A DNA stretch of 64,000 nt from JAPPHA01 sp965242975 (GTDB lineage Bacteria; Pseudomonadota; Alphaproteobacteria; Rhodobacterales; Rhodobacteraceae). The DNA is taken from assembly GCA_965242975.1 (NCBI GenBank), contig CBDETS010000007.1, forward strand, positions 3,100,001 through 3,164,000, in the 5' to 3' direction. Under the pieces are notes generated by a model. It worked only from the letters and a program-made list of their open reading frames with translations. It had not been told where the DNA came from and ran no database searches. Position numbers and translations under genes: made by a program. Every line of letters starts with the position of its first letter. Position 1 is the stretch's first letter. Shown in pieces: positions 36,645-45,319 of the stretch.

Positions 36645-37148
36645 ATGTTACACGATTTCTTTCCCGGTTCCATCCTTTCCTGCGCCCGTATCTGGGCCTT
36701 CCTGACGTGGATTGACGCGGCGGAAGCCGAGCGCGTCCGCGCGGAAGGTTGCCCGCGTTGCGGGAGCTGCCTGGACAGCGCGTCCTATCCCCGCAAGCCG
36801 CACGGTCTTGCGGCATCCCTGCGTGAGGGCGTCCGGCGTTTCAGTTTCTGTTGCCGGGCCTGCCGCCGCCGCGAGACGCCGTCGTCGGTTCGCTTTTTCG
36901 GCCGGCGGTTCCGGGTGGCTCCGGTGTTCCTTGCGGCGAGCTTCCTGGTTCAGCGCGGCGGGTTCCGGCTGACGACCGTCTCCGAGCGCCTGGGCATTCC
37001 GGTGACGACGCTGCGGCGCTGGCGTCGGTGGTGGTGCGCGATATTCACGGAATGCGCCATGCGTCTCCCGGCGTCGCGGTCGAGGCGCGGATTCGTTGGC
37101 TGGCGGCGCACACCCGGGACGAAACGGAAGAGCGCGGTGCGAGCGTGA
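36645..37148 (+). CDS. Zinc-ribbon plus HTH protein, transposase-like
   Basis: It starts MLHDFFPGSILSCARIWAFL. A zinc-ribbon is formed by EGCPRCGSCL and FSFCCRACRRRETP. The tail FFGRRFRVAPVFLAASFLVQ leads to a helix-turn-helix (LTTVSERLGIPVTTLRRWRR). Such CxxC...RRRTTPxSVRF proteins are common near insertion sequences and may be DNA-binding accessory or transposase-like proteins. The last 30 residues (LPASRSRRGFVGWRRTPGTK) are low-complexity and lie in the wrong frame over a beta-barrel fragment, so the true C-terminus may be lost. Confidence 0.5.
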   Translation: MLHDFFPGSILSCARIWAFLTWIDAAEAERVRAEGCPRCGSCLDSASYPRKPHGLAASLREGVRRFSFCCRACRRRETPSSVRFFGRRFRVAPVFLAASFLVQRGGFRLTTVSERLGIPVTTLRRWRRWWCAIFTECAMRLPASRSRRGFVGWRRTPGTKRKSAVRA

Positions 37149-37429
37149 CGGTGCGGCTCGACCCTGCGGCCCGCGGGCGCGGGCTGTCGCTGGCGCTCTC
37201 GCCCCGCCGGGGCGCGGGAACGGGTAACGCGGCGACCGGGGGCGAAACCTTCGGCAGGACAGGCGCACTGTGGCGCGAGGAACTGCCGAAGGGCGGCGCT
37301 TCGGGGGCCGCGCGGGAGGCCGGTGCGCTGGACCTCCGGGTCGGTTTCGGCGTCACCCGGCGCGAGCCTGCCGACGACCCCGCACCGCCCGAGCACGCGG
37401 TCACCCTGCACAGCACCATCGGCTGGTAG
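37127..37429 (+). pseudogene. Outer-membrane beta-barrel C-terminal fragment
   Basis: The frame reads ERGASVTVRLDPAARGRGLS, LALSPRRGAGTG, GGASGAAREAGALDLRVGFG and ends in AVTLHSTIGW. The VRLDPxARGRGLSLxLxP motif is characteristic of the last strands of autotransporter-type barrels found in similar alphaproteobacterial genomes. No passenger or upstream barrel is present. The zinc-ribbon gene appears to be fused over its 5' side. Confidence 0.45.
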
Positions 37430-37813
37430 GGCGGCCGCGGACGGAGGGAGTATCGGGCCGGTAATGCACACCGCGGCTGGCGCGCGGGCCTGGCAGATTC
37501 TGCGCCGGCGACTGCCGCAACCGGGGACGTCCTCTCGGCATGGAGCCACACCGACAGGACGCAGATCGACATCGTCATCTCCACCGCCGGAGCCACCGGA
37601 ACAATGCCGAAGTGGATCGAAGGGGCCCATCTCCAGGCCGTATTCTGCGGAAATGACGCCGCCCCCGTCGGTGACCACGCCGCACGAATGCTTGAAACTC
37701 ACGATCCAGCCGTCCGGCGCCCGAGCCCGGGCGGCAAAAACCGCCGACAGCAACGGTGACGTAAAACCTCCAGGCGCTGGATGCGCCACCTCCGGAGAAC
37801 GGCACGGTCCCGG
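37430..37813. other. Intergenic stretch
   Basis: A minus-strand frame (LSAVFAARARAPDGWIVSFK) looks weakly secreted-protein-like but has no family. No call is made. Confidence 0.3.
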
Positions 37814-39298
37814 TCAGGCGCAGCCTGCTTGGGGGAGTGCCCGTGCGATCTTGCCGATACCTTCGGGGATGAGGGATCGCTGGATCACCGAGTACCCGAG
37901 GCGAATGTGGTTGCGGTTGTTCCTCTCGTCGGAAAACGTGAATCCGCCGGTTTCGAAGAACACGCCGTCTTCCTGCACCAGGTCGCTGAGAACGCGCGCG
38001 TCTGCGCCTTCCGGAAGCCTGAGCCAGATGCTTCCTCCACCATGCTCAGGTTTAACGGCGTAACCCGGGAAATGGTCCTCCAGGGCCTCGTGCATGACCT
38101 CGCACCGCCGCCGGTAGATCCCGGTGATCTTCGCGACGAAGCGGTCATAGTATCCCCGCTGGAGGAACAGTGCCACGCTGCGCTGGTTGTTCACCGGTGG
38201 GTGGCGAAGAATGTGGTGCCGCAAGGCCCTTGCCTCCCGGATGAACTCCCGGTCCGCGACCAGGTAGCCAATGCGCAATCCGGGCAAGAGGGATTTCGAA
38301 AGGCTGCCGATATAGGTGACGTTTCCCCAGTCATCGAGGCTCTTGAGGGCCCGCGGTTGCGCGAGGTTGAAGCTGATATCGGCTTCGTAGTCATCCTCGA
38401 TGATGAATTGACCCATGTCTTTCGTGCGTTTCAGCAATTCGAGCTTGCGGTCGAGCGGCATCGTGACCGTCGTCGGAAACTGGTGGCTCGGGGTCACGAA
38501 AAGACACCTGCAGCGACGTGCCCTCCCGGACAGGATCAGGCCGTCCCGATCAATGGCAAGCCGTTCGACATCGATGCCCTCGATTCTGGCCATGTTGATC
38601 ACATCAGGGTATCCGGGATCTTCGACCCCCAGGGTTTCACCCGGCGACAACAGGAGCTTGATCGCGAGATACAGGGCCTGCTGGCCTCCGACGGTCACGA
38701 GCACCTCGTCCGGATGCGCAACGATCCCCCGTTTGGCGAGCACCCGCTGAATGAGCTGTTCGATCAACATGCCGTCGTCGACGGCGGAATAGTCCGTTGC
38801 CCAGTTCCTGACCTCGACCACGTTGACGGAATCCCTGACGCACTCGCGCCAGCTCGCGATCGGGAAGAGTGACGGGTCGATCAGGCCGCATACGAACGGA
38901 AAACGAAACCGGATGAGACAATCGGCCGGCTTCGCGACGTGCCGCAGATTGAACGTGCGGCCGCTGAAGAACTCCTTGTAGTCGATCCTGTCCGGAAGGG
39001 TGGCAATTTCGTCCGCGACACCCGCCTGCAACGCGTGGGCAGGGTCAGCAAGGACGTCCTGGTTGACGTAGAAACCCGAACGCGTCCGGGCCTCCACGAA
39101 CCCGTCCTGTTTGAGGGTGTCGTAGGCCAGCGCAACGGTTGTCACGCTGACTCCCAATTCTGCCGCCAGCTGGCGAATCGAGGGCAAGGGCCGATGCAAC
39201 GCGAACTGCCGGTTGACGATCCCGATCGCGATCTGCCGACGGATCTGCATCTGAAAGCTCTCCGAAGTGTCACGATCGATACTGATCATGTTTTCGTA
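37814..39298 (-). CDS. MocR/PdxR-type GntR regulator with aminotransferase domain
   Basis: The 494-residue protein begins MYENMISIDRDTSESFQMQI. The GntR winged helix (HRPLPSIRQLAAELGVSVTT, VALAYDTLKQDGFVEARTRS) is followed by a type-I aminotransferase fold with VTVGGQQALYLAIKLLL, VEDPGYPD, IIEDDYEADISF and the PLP lysine in YIGSLSKSLLPGLRIGYL. MocR proteins use PLP and an amine or amino-aldehyde ligand to control an adjacent operon. It is divergent from the dehydratase operon, with about 215 bp between starts, so that operon is its likely target. A longer N-terminus to 39349 is possible but lacks family similarity. Confidence 0.9.
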   Translation of the reverse strand, partial: YENMISIDRDTSESFQMQIRRQIAIGIVNRQFALHRPLPSIRQLAAELGVSVTTVALAYDTLKQDGFVEARTRSGFYVNQDVLADPAHALQAGVADEIATLPDRIDYKEFFSGRTFNLRHVAKPADCLIRFRFPFVCGLIDPSLFPIASWRECVRDSVNVVEVRNWATDYSAVDDGMLIEQLIQRVLAKRGIVAHPDEVLVTVGGQQALYLAIKLLLSPGETLGVEDPGYPDVINMARIEGIDVERLAIDRDGLILSGRARRCRCLFVTPSHQFPTTVTMPLDRKLELLKRTKDMGQFIIEDDYEADISFNLAQPRALKSLDDWGNVTYIGSLSKSLLPGLRIGYLVADREFIREARALRHHILRHPPVNNQRSVALFLQRGYYDRFVAKITGIYRRRCEVMHEALEDHFPGYAVKPEHGGGSIWLRLPEGADARVLSDLVQEDGVFFETGGFTFSDERNNRNHIRLGYSVIQRSLIPEGIGKIARALPQAGCA

Positions 39299-39513
39299 CA
39301 TTGCGGCCTCTGCGACCGAAGCGTGACACGCGGCAGGATCGACCCGCACAAGATCGATTGGATCAGGTTTTCGGCCAGTCCGGACTGCGCCGTCCGCTCG
39401 GACCTGCTGTCTTGAATGGATACCATCGGAATTCCTGGCAGTCTGCGGCTGTATTCACGGTTTTTCGAAACTGTCTGTAGGTGCGTTTCCGGAACGGCGG
39501 TAGGTGATCTTGC
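39299..39513. promoter_or_regulatory. Divergent promoter region, regulator/catabolic operon
   Basis: This 215-bp gap separates the MocR-type gene from the operon it probably controls. MocR sites are usually direct repeats, but I could not pick out a convincing pair by eye. Confidence 0.4.
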
Positions 39514-41223
39514 ATGGATTCGGACCTGCCAGAGAAAGGCCGCGCGCCGCGCGGTCCGGTCATGCCGACACGCAGCAGCCAGCAGTTTCTCGGGGTGGAG
39601 CGTTCGCTGCAACGCGCCTGGGCAAAGGGCGCCGGCCTGATCGACGAGGAATTCGAACGCCCAATGATTGCGGTCGTCAACACGTACCAGGAGTTTTCGC
39701 CGGAAAACGTCCACTTGAGGCAGGTCGGTGACGCGGTCAAGTCCGGAATCCGCATGGCCGGAGGAACACCCTGCGAATTCAATACCTTCCACGTCACGGA
39801 CAGCGAAACATTTGCCTCGGTCGGCATGCGCTACGTACTTCCGAGCCGCGATCTCGTTGCCGACATGATCGAACTTATGGTGGAGGGCCACCGCTTCGAC
39901 GCCATGGTCCTCATCGGTTCGGGCGACAAGGTCGTGCCAGGCATGGTGATGGCGGCAGCGCGCCTGGACCTGCCCGCCATCATGCTCTACGGCGGGCCGA
40001 CCAAGGCCGGGGTCCACAAGACACGCAGGGTATTTCTGGAGACCGTCTACGACGGTGTCGGCGAGTACCTGTGCGGGAAACTGAGCCGGGAAGACCTGAA
40101 GGGTCTCGAGGACAACCACTTCCCGTTCCCGGGTGCCTCGGATACTGCGACGTCCGGTAACACCGCCGGCATCTACACTGAGGCCCTTGGTCTCGCGCTG
40201 CCCAATACCGCCACCCTGCCTGCCGGAAGCAACTACCAGCTGCGTGCAGCGAAATACACCGGCATGCGTATCATGGACCTGGTCAGGGACGATCTCCGCC
40301 CGTCCGGGATCCTGACGCCGGAGGCCTTCGAAAACGCCATGCGGGTCGGCATGGCCGTCAGCGGCTCCACCAACATGGTGCTGCACATGATCGCCATGGC
40401 GAAAGAGGCCGGCGTCGAGGTGGATTTCCAAACCTGGGACCGGCTGAGCCGCGACACGCCGACCCTCGTCGAACTCGCACCATCGGGGCCGTGGGGCGTG
40501 ACGGACCTCGGCGATGCCGGCGGCGTGCCGGCGGTCATGCGCGCCCTCGGGGACCTGATCCACCCGGAAACCCGCACGGTCGGCGGAATGACCACCGGCG
40601 ACCTGGTCAATGAAGCTGCAGTCCGCAATTCCGCGTGCATTCGCGGACGGGACAACCCCGTCAACACGGAAGGATCGATTTTCGTTCTCAAGGGCAGCCT
40701 TGCCCCGGGCGGTGCCGTGGTCAAGGCGTCCGGCGTTGCCCGGGACATGTGGGATGCCGTCCTGCCGGCGCGCGTCTTCGAAGATGAGGAAAGTGCGATC
40801 GACGCGGTGCGCGGTGCGGCCATCCCGCCGGGCACCTGCATCGTGATCCGGAACGAGGGGCCACGCGGCGGGCCCGGCATGCGCGAAATGCTCGGTGCCA
40901 CTTCGGCGCTGATGGGAGCCGGCCTGGGCAACAGCTGCGCCCTTGTCACCGATGGCCGGTTTTCCGGGGCCACGCACGGCCCTGCAATCGGGTACGTCAC
41001 GCCGGAGGCGGCACGCGACGGGCCGATCGCGTTCGTCAAGGATGGCGATCCGATCCGGATCGACCTGGCCGGTCGCAGGCTGGACATCGAGGTGGAAGCT
41101 TCGGTGTTGTCCGCGCGCCGGGTCGAACGACCGCCGATGCCGACCCGGATAACGCGCGGCTATCTCAAGCACTACCTGGAGCACGTGGCGCCCGCATCGG
41201 AAGGTGCGGTCATGCCTCGGTAA
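39514..41223 (+). CDS. IlvD/Edd-family dehydratase homolog lacking Fe-S cysteines
   Basis: The 569-residue protein is full length and clearly IlvD/Edd-like (NTYQEFSPENVHLRQVGDAV, GDKVVPGMVMAAARLDLPAI, TDGRFSGATHGPAIGYVTPE). The three cluster-binding cysteines of the family are missing. PCNxHL has become PENVHL (Glu64), GCDK has become GSGDK (Gly137) and GACGGMYTANT has become GASDTATSGNT (Ser209). The Lys of GDK and the Ser of RFSG, used in Mg binding and catalysis, are kept. It therefore probably binds Mg but no Fe-S cluster, and may catalyse a different elimination, or none. It is the first gene of the operon, with ATG at 39514, followed after 15 nt by the oxygenase gene. Confidence 0.85.
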   Translation: MDSDLPEKGRAPRGPVMPTRSSQQFLGVERSLQRAWAKGAGLIDEEFERPMIAVVNTYQEFSPENVHLRQVGDAVKSGIRMAGGTPCEFNTFHVTDSETFASVGMRYVLPSRDLVADMIELMVEGHRFDAMVLIGSGDKVVPGMVMAAARLDLPAIMLYGGPTKAGVHKTRRVFLETVYDGVGEYLCGKLSREDLKGLEDNHFPFPGASDTATSGNTAGIYTEALGLALPNTATLPAGSNYQLRAAKYTGMRIMDLVRDDLRPSGILTPEAFENAMRVGMAVSGSTNMVLHMIAMAKEAGVEVDFQTWDRLSRDTPTLVELAPSGPWGVTDLGDAGGVPAVMRALGDLIHPETRTVGGMTTGDLVNEAAVRNSACIRGRDNPVNTEGSIFVLKGSLAPGGAVVKASGVARDMWDAVLPARVFEDEESAIDAVRGAAIPPGTCIVIRNEGPRGGPGMREMLGATSALMGAGLGNSCALVTDGRFSGATHGPAIGYVTPEAARDGPIAFVKDGDPIRIDLAGRRLDIEVEASVLSARRVERPPMPTRITRGYLKHYLEHVAPASEGAVMPR

Positions 41224-41238
41224 CTCGCGGAGGGAACG

Positions 41239-42354
41239 ATGGATCTCTCAATGGAAATCGACGGCCCGGACCGCAAGGCTACCCGGGAAATGCCGCGGGT
41301 GGAGCCGGCCCCACGCCAGGACTCGGCCGGTAGCGTCATCACGAATGCCGCCTCGACGGGCATCCGGATCGACCGCCGGCGTTTGAAGTCCCTGGCCCGC
41401 CGCAGTGACCGCCCGGGCCTTGCCTACCTCGCCGCCTGGTTTGGCGCGATGATTGCGACGGGATCATGCGTCTGGCTGGCACTCGGAACATTCTACGTCT
41501 GGCCGGCGATGTTCGTTTTCGGCGTCATCATGTCGGTACCCTCCTACTCGCTCAGCCACGAAACGGCGCACGGAACGGCATTCCGCACGCGCTGGCTCAA
41601 TGAAACGGTCTTCTGGTCCATGTCCCTGCTCTATGGCGAAGAGCCGCTGCACCGCCGCTACACGCACACAAACCATCACACCTATACCTGGTACGTCGGC
41701 CGTGACAGCCAGATGCCATTCGACACGCCGCTCGATTTCAAGGGGTGGCTCTACGACGTCAGCGGATTGTCAGTGCACGTCTTCCAGGCACGCGTTCTCT
41801 GGCAACTCGCAACGAAGCAGTACACGGACCTGATGCGGGACGTGGCACCGGAAGCGGAGCTTCCGAAAATGACCCGAAACGCGCGCATCTTCTCGGCCGC
41901 CTATCTCGGCATCGCCGTCCTGATTGCTTCCGGAATAACCTGGCCCCTGTGGTTCTACGTGCTGCCCCGCCTTCTCGGCGGCCCGATCATGCTGATGTTC
42001 AACATTATCCAGCACGCTGAGTTGCAGGAGAACTCGCCCTCGATCATCGAGAGCACGCGATCATTCCGGACGAACTGGATCGGTCGCTTCCTTTACCTCA
42101 ACATGAACAACCACGTGGAACATCACCTCTACCCGCAGGTTCCGTTCTATGCCCTTCCCGACCTGCGCAAGGCAGTGGTCGACCAGACCCCGGTGCCGGA
42201 CCCGGGATTCTGGCGAACCAACATCGATCTCTTCTGGGTGGTCGCCAGGCGGTCGCTCGGATACGGCACGAAGTCTGCCTGGATTCGGCAGGCGCCGCAC
42301 ATGGTCACCGATGGCGGCGCCTACGAGAAGATCGCCAAGGCGACGATGCAGTGA
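41239..42354 (+). CDS. MocD-like membrane di-iron oxygenase (fatty acid desaturase superfamily)
   Basis: The 371-residue protein has the three histidine boxes of the superfamily: SHETAHGTAF, HRRYTHTNHHTYTW and NNHVEHHLYPQVPF. Several transmembrane segments are present (AYLAAWFGAMIATGSCVWLA and ISAAYLGIAVLIASGITWPL-like). It starts after GGAGGG, 15 nt behind the dehydratase. Members oxidise C-H bonds with O2 and electrons from a Rieske ferredoxin. The ferredoxin at 43205 would be the donor, as in the rhizopine mocD/mocE pair. The substrate is unknown, and hydroxylation or O/N-demethylation are more likely than lipid desaturation in this context. Confidence 0.85.
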   Translation: MDLSMEIDGPDRKATREMPRVEPAPRQDSAGSVITNAASTGIRIDRRRLKSLARRSDRPGLAYLAAWFGAMIATGSCVWLALGTFYVWPAMFVFGVIMSVPSYSLSHETAHGTAFRTRWLNETVFWSMSLLYGEEPLHRRYTHTNHHTYTWYVGRDSQMPFDTPLDFKGWLYDVSGLSVHVFQARVLWQLATKQYTDLMRDVAPEAELPKMTRNARIFSAAYLGIAVLIASGITWPLWFYVLPRLLGGPIMLMFNIIQHAELQENSPSIIESTRSFRTNWIGRFLYLNMNNHVEHHLYPQVPFYALPDLRKAVVDQTPVPDPGFWRTNIDLFWVVARRSLGYGTKSAWIRQAPHMVTDGGAYEKIAKATMQ

Positions 42355-43193
42355 ACCGCAGGCGCATCTACACCTACGGCGGGAAACCGGCCGAGCGCAA
42401 TCTCACGGTGGCCGATGTCATTGCCCTGAAAGGCCAGCGCAAGCTCTGCCAGACCTGCCCGGCGACGGAAGAGGAGGCTGCGGCCTGCGCGGACGCAGGC
42501 ATCGACGTGTTGAACACGTCCGATGGCGACCTTCCGGCGGTCAGGGCTGGCGCGCCGTCGACTTTCACGATCGCCGATTTACCGATGACGGCACACCACA
42601 CTCCGGACGACATCCTGCGCGCTGCCGTCAAGGCGGCGGAATCGGGGGCCGACGCCGTCTATACGCCGCGAAGCCTGAGCATGGTCGAGATGCTGGCCGA
42701 CGAGGGGCTGTGTGTGCAGGGCCATCTCGGACTGGTGCCGCGGCTCTCGACCCGGCGCGGCGGTCTCCGGATCATCGGAAAGACGGCGGACGAGGCTTTC
42801 GAACTTGCAGAGGACTTTCGCCGGCTCGAGGACGCCGGCGCCTATGCCGCCGAGGTCGAATGCGTCGCAACCGAAGCTCTGGCCGCGATCGGTCCCTTGA
42901 CAGGACTCGTCACCCATTCGATCGGCGCCGGATCCTCGGGCGACGTGATTTTCATGTTTCTCGTGGACATCTGCGGAGATTCCGACCCGGCACCCGCGCA
43001 TGCCCGCCCGTTTGCGGACATTCGATCGATCCGCAACCATCTCGCCGCCGAACGCCTGCGTGCCCTTCGCGACTACAGGTCCGCAGTCACCGATGGCAGC
43101 TACCCCGACGCAAAGACTTCCGTGTCGATGTTGCCGAACGAGCACGAAAAACTCCTGGAGGCGCTCGCGCGCCGCCAGGTCTTCCACGCGTGA
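42351..43193 (+). CDS. PanB-like ketopantoate hydroxymethyltransferase homolog
   Basis: The 280-residue protein starts at GTG overlapping the oxygenase stop (GTGA). The motifs VADVIALKGQRKL, DEGLCVQGHLGLVPRLSTRR, GGLRIIGKTADEAFELAEDF, RRLEDAGAYAAEVECVATEA and THSIGAGSSGDVIFMFLVDI follow the PanB TIM barrel: metal-binding Asp and Glu regions and the IGIGAG-like loop, here SIGAGSSG. PanB adds a one-carbon unit from methylene-THF to a 2-keto acid. The divergent motifs (GDLP instead of DSLG near the start) suggest a different keto acid or an aldol reaction. It belongs to the catabolic operon. Confidence 0.75.
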   Translation: MNRRRIYTYGGKPAERNLTVADVIALKGQRKLCQTCPATEEEAAACADAGIDVLNTSDGDLPAVRAGAPSTFTIADLPMTAHHTPDDILRAAVKAAESGADAVYTPRSLSMVEMLADEGLCVQGHLGLVPRLSTRRGGLRIIGKTADEAFELAEDFRRLEDAGAYAAEVECVATEALAAIGPLTGLVTHSIGAGSSGDVIFMFLVDICGDSDPAPAHARPFADIRSIRNHLAAERLRALRDYRSAVTDGSYPDAKTSVSMLPNEHEKLLEALARRQVFHA

Positions 43194-43204
43194 GGATTAT
43201 CGAA

Positions 43205-43513
43205 ATGGCCGACTGGATTCACGCCTGCGCCTGCGACGACATCGACGAGGAAGATCTCATCCGCTGGGATCATGGCGGACGCACATATGCGATCTACAAC
43301 GCCGAGGACGGTTTCTATTGCACCGACGGCATCTGCACGCACGAGGATGAACATCTCGAGGCCGGGCTCCTGACGGGCCATGTCATCGAATGCCCGCTTC
43401 ACCAGGGCCGGTTCGACATCCGGTCAGGCAAGGTGGTCTCGCCGCCACCCTGCACCGGCCTCAACACCTACCCGGTCAAGACGGAGAACGGACAGGTCTA
43501 CGTGAAGATCTAG
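43205..43513 (+). CDS. MocE-like Rieske [2Fe-2S] ferredoxin
   Basis: The 102-residue protein begins MADWIHACACDDIDEEDLIR. The Rieske motifs CTHEDEHLEAG and CPLHQGRFDIRSG (C-x-H and C-x2-H) bind the cluster. It is full length for the small soluble type, ending NTYPVKTENGQVYVKI. It should pass electrons to the membrane oxygenase two genes upstream. The reductase would have to come from elsewhere. ATG at 43205 follows GAGGATTATCGAA. Confidence 0.9.
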   Translation: MADWIHACACDDIDEEDLIRWDHGGRTYAIYNAEDGFYCTDGICTHEDEHLEAGLLTGHVIECPLHQGRFDIRSGKVVSPPPCTGLNTYPVKTENGQVYVKI

Positions 43514-43514
43514 G

Positions 43515-43538
43515 CCCCGGGGAAGAGAACCCCCGGGG
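43515..43538 (+). terminator. Intercistronic hairpin before the TRAP genes
   Basis: CCCCGGGG is repeated on both sides of eight bases, giving a strong stem without a T-run. Between a ferredoxin and a binding-protein gene it may attenuate transcription or protect mRNA ends. Confidence 0.45.
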
Positions 43539-43578
43539 AATTGTTGCTGACAACCACTGTCGGAAGGAGGACAAAGTC

Positions 43579-44592
43579 ATGCAGAAACGTATTCGCAAAC
43601 CGTACACGACCGTTGTTGCCGCTGCGGCCATTGCAGCGGGTGCCTGGGCTCCGGCTGCAAGCGCGGATGAAGAATTCATCCTCGCGCACGCGATGAACAC
43701 CGACCATGTGTTCCATGCCATCTCCGAGCGCTTCATGGCGGAACTGGGAGACGCCAGCGGGGTCTCGATCGCATATCATCCGGGCGGCGACCTCGGGGAC
43801 TGGGTGTCGTTGTTCGAACAGTCCATGCAGGGCGTCGTCCCGATGACGCTCACCTGGGCTTCGTCCGATTTCGACAAGCGCCTGGACCTCATTTATCTCG
43901 GCTACATCGTCTCGAACTGGGAGGAAGCGAAGCAGCTCTACGGTCCCGGCGCCGGCATGCTGGACGTCTACAATGACATGCTGGCGGATCTCGGCATTCA
44001 CGCCGTCGGGATCATCCCGACCGATTTCGGATCCGTGGTCATCAGGAAGGGTGTGGGCGAACTCCCGGTCAACTATCCCGGCGATCCGGGTGGCATGAAG
44101 ATCCGCGTCCCCGGGCTTTCCATCGCTGTCGACCGCTTCAACAATCTCGGCTTTGCCGCAGTTCCCATTCCGCTGTCCGAGGTGCACACGGCCCTGCAGC
44201 TCGGAACGGTGGACGCGCGATCGTTCTCGACCGCAGTGGAGACCTACACGCTCCGCGACGTCCTCGAAGCCAATATCCTCACCAACGATTACTTCGAGGT
44301 CGCGTTCTGGCTCGTGAACAAGGCGTGGTGGGACGGCCTGCCCGATGACGTTCGCGGCAATCTGCAAGCTGCGGCGGACACGACGATCGCGTGGTCCTGG
44401 GATGAAGCCGAACGCAAGAGCAACGAGTTCCTGCAAAAGGCCCGCGATGCCGGCATCAACGTCGTCGAACTCACCGATGACCAGATGAGCGCCGCAAAGC
44501 AGATCGTCTACGACAACGAATGGCCGATGATGGAGTCCGTCGTCGGCAAGGACATCATGGACAAGATCCGGGACGTCGTTGGCATCAACTAA
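43579..44592 (+). CDS. dctP: TRAP transporter substrate-binding protein (DctP family)
   Basis: The 337-residue protein has a signal peptide (IRKPYTTVVAAAAIAAGAWA, cleavage near ASADEE). The fold markers ILAHAMNTDHVFHAISERFM, GGDLGDWVSLFEQSMQG and GMKIRVPGLSIAVDRFNNLG (the conserved Arg that holds the substrate carboxylate) are present. So are PIPLSEVHTALQLGTVDARS and FWLVNKAWWDGLPDDVRGNL. It binds an organic anion in the periplasm for the DctQM permease that follows. AAGGAGG at 43564-43570 gives a very strong start. It is in the operon with the oxygenase genes. Confidence 0.95.
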   Translation: MQKRIRKPYTTVVAAAAIAAGAWAPAASADEEFILAHAMNTDHVFHAISERFMAELGDASGVSIAYHPGGDLGDWVSLFEQSMQGVVPMTLTWASSDFDKRLDLIYLGYIVSNWEEAKQLYGPGAGMLDVYNDMLADLGIHAVGIIPTDFGSVVIRKGVGELPVNYPGDPGGMKIRVPGLSIAVDRFNNLGFAAVPIPLSEVHTALQLGTVDARSFSTAVETYTLRDVLEANILTNDYFEVAFWLVNKAWWDGLPDDVRGNLQAAADTTIAWSWDEAERKSNEFLQKARDAGINVVELTDDQMSAAKQIVYDNEWPMMESVVGKDIMDKIRDVVGIN

Positions 44593-44671
44593 GTGCGATC
44601 AGCCCCTTTTGTCCCGAAATCCCGTCCGGGCGCCCAGGCGCCCGGACCGTTCGTGAAATCGGAACGAGATC

Positions 44672-45316
44672 ATGGAGCGTGAATCCAAACAGCGCCCCCG
44701 GTCGCCCGTGGGTGCAGCGTCTTTCATCTACGACCCCGAACTCAGCGACCCTGAACCCCCCGAACACCTGACCGCGATACCGGAAGGGGCACTGGCGGAG
44801 AGGTTGCGCTGGATCGTTGCGGCAGAGGCGGTCTTCGAACGGATCCTCTACGTCTTCATCATCGCATTCGGCCTCTGCCTCGCCACCCTGATGTTTGTCC
44901 AGGTCGTTCTCCGTTACGTCTTTGCCTCGCCATTCGTCGGCATCGAGGAACTCGCGCTGTTGTTCGGCGCCTGGTTCTACTTCCTCGGAGTCGCCTATGT
45001 CACCCGCAACGGCGAGCATATTCACGGCGGGATCCTGACCATGGTCGTGAAGAACCCGCATGCGGTGCGGGGTGTCCGGCTGCTGATGACTGTTCTCGGA
45101 ATCATCGCGTGCACGGTATTCGGATACTACGCGATCCGGTACGCGCTGTTCGAGATCCAGACCGGGCGCCTGAGTTCCTACATGCGCTGGCCGAAGGGGT
45201 GGTGGTCGGCCTCACTCATCTTCGGGTTCACCGGCACGGCGGTCTACATGGTGCTGCAGGCCGTCAACCAGTTTGCCGACCTGCTGGCCCACCTCGGCAA
45301 GGAAAGGGAGGACTAG
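44672..45316 (+). CDS. dctQ: TRAP transporter small permease (DctQ)
   Basis: The 214-residue protein has a 50-residue cytoplasmic extension and then four transmembrane helices (RILYVFIIAFGLCLATLMFV, IEELALLFGAWFYFLGVAYV with the conserved E, LLMTVLGIIACTVFGYYAIR, and SLIFGFTGTAVYMVLQAVNQ). DctQ is the small subunit that stabilises DctM. It starts 79 nt after dctP and ends 3 nt before dctM. Confidence 0.95.
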   Translation: MERESKQRPRSPVGAASFIYDPELSDPEPPEHLTAIPEGALAERLRWIVAAEAVFERILYVFIIAFGLCLATLMFVQVVLRYVFASPFVGIEELALLFGAWFYFLGVAYVTRNGEHIHGGILTMVVKNPHAVRGVRLLMTVLGIIACTVFGYYAIRYALFEIQTGRLSSYMRWPKGWWSASLIFGFTGTAVYMVLQAVNQFADLLAHLGKERED

Positions 45317-45319
45317 ACC

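Noticed and set aside
39286..41184. Minus-strand open frame of 632 codons
   Set aside because: It lies opposite the dehydratase gene, whose family match is clear, and the antisense product has no recognisable family.
41239..42354. Fatty acid desaturase of membrane lipids
   Set aside because: The histidine boxes fit the superfamily, but the adjacent Rieske ferredoxin, MocR regulator and TRAP genes point to a catabolic oxygenase.
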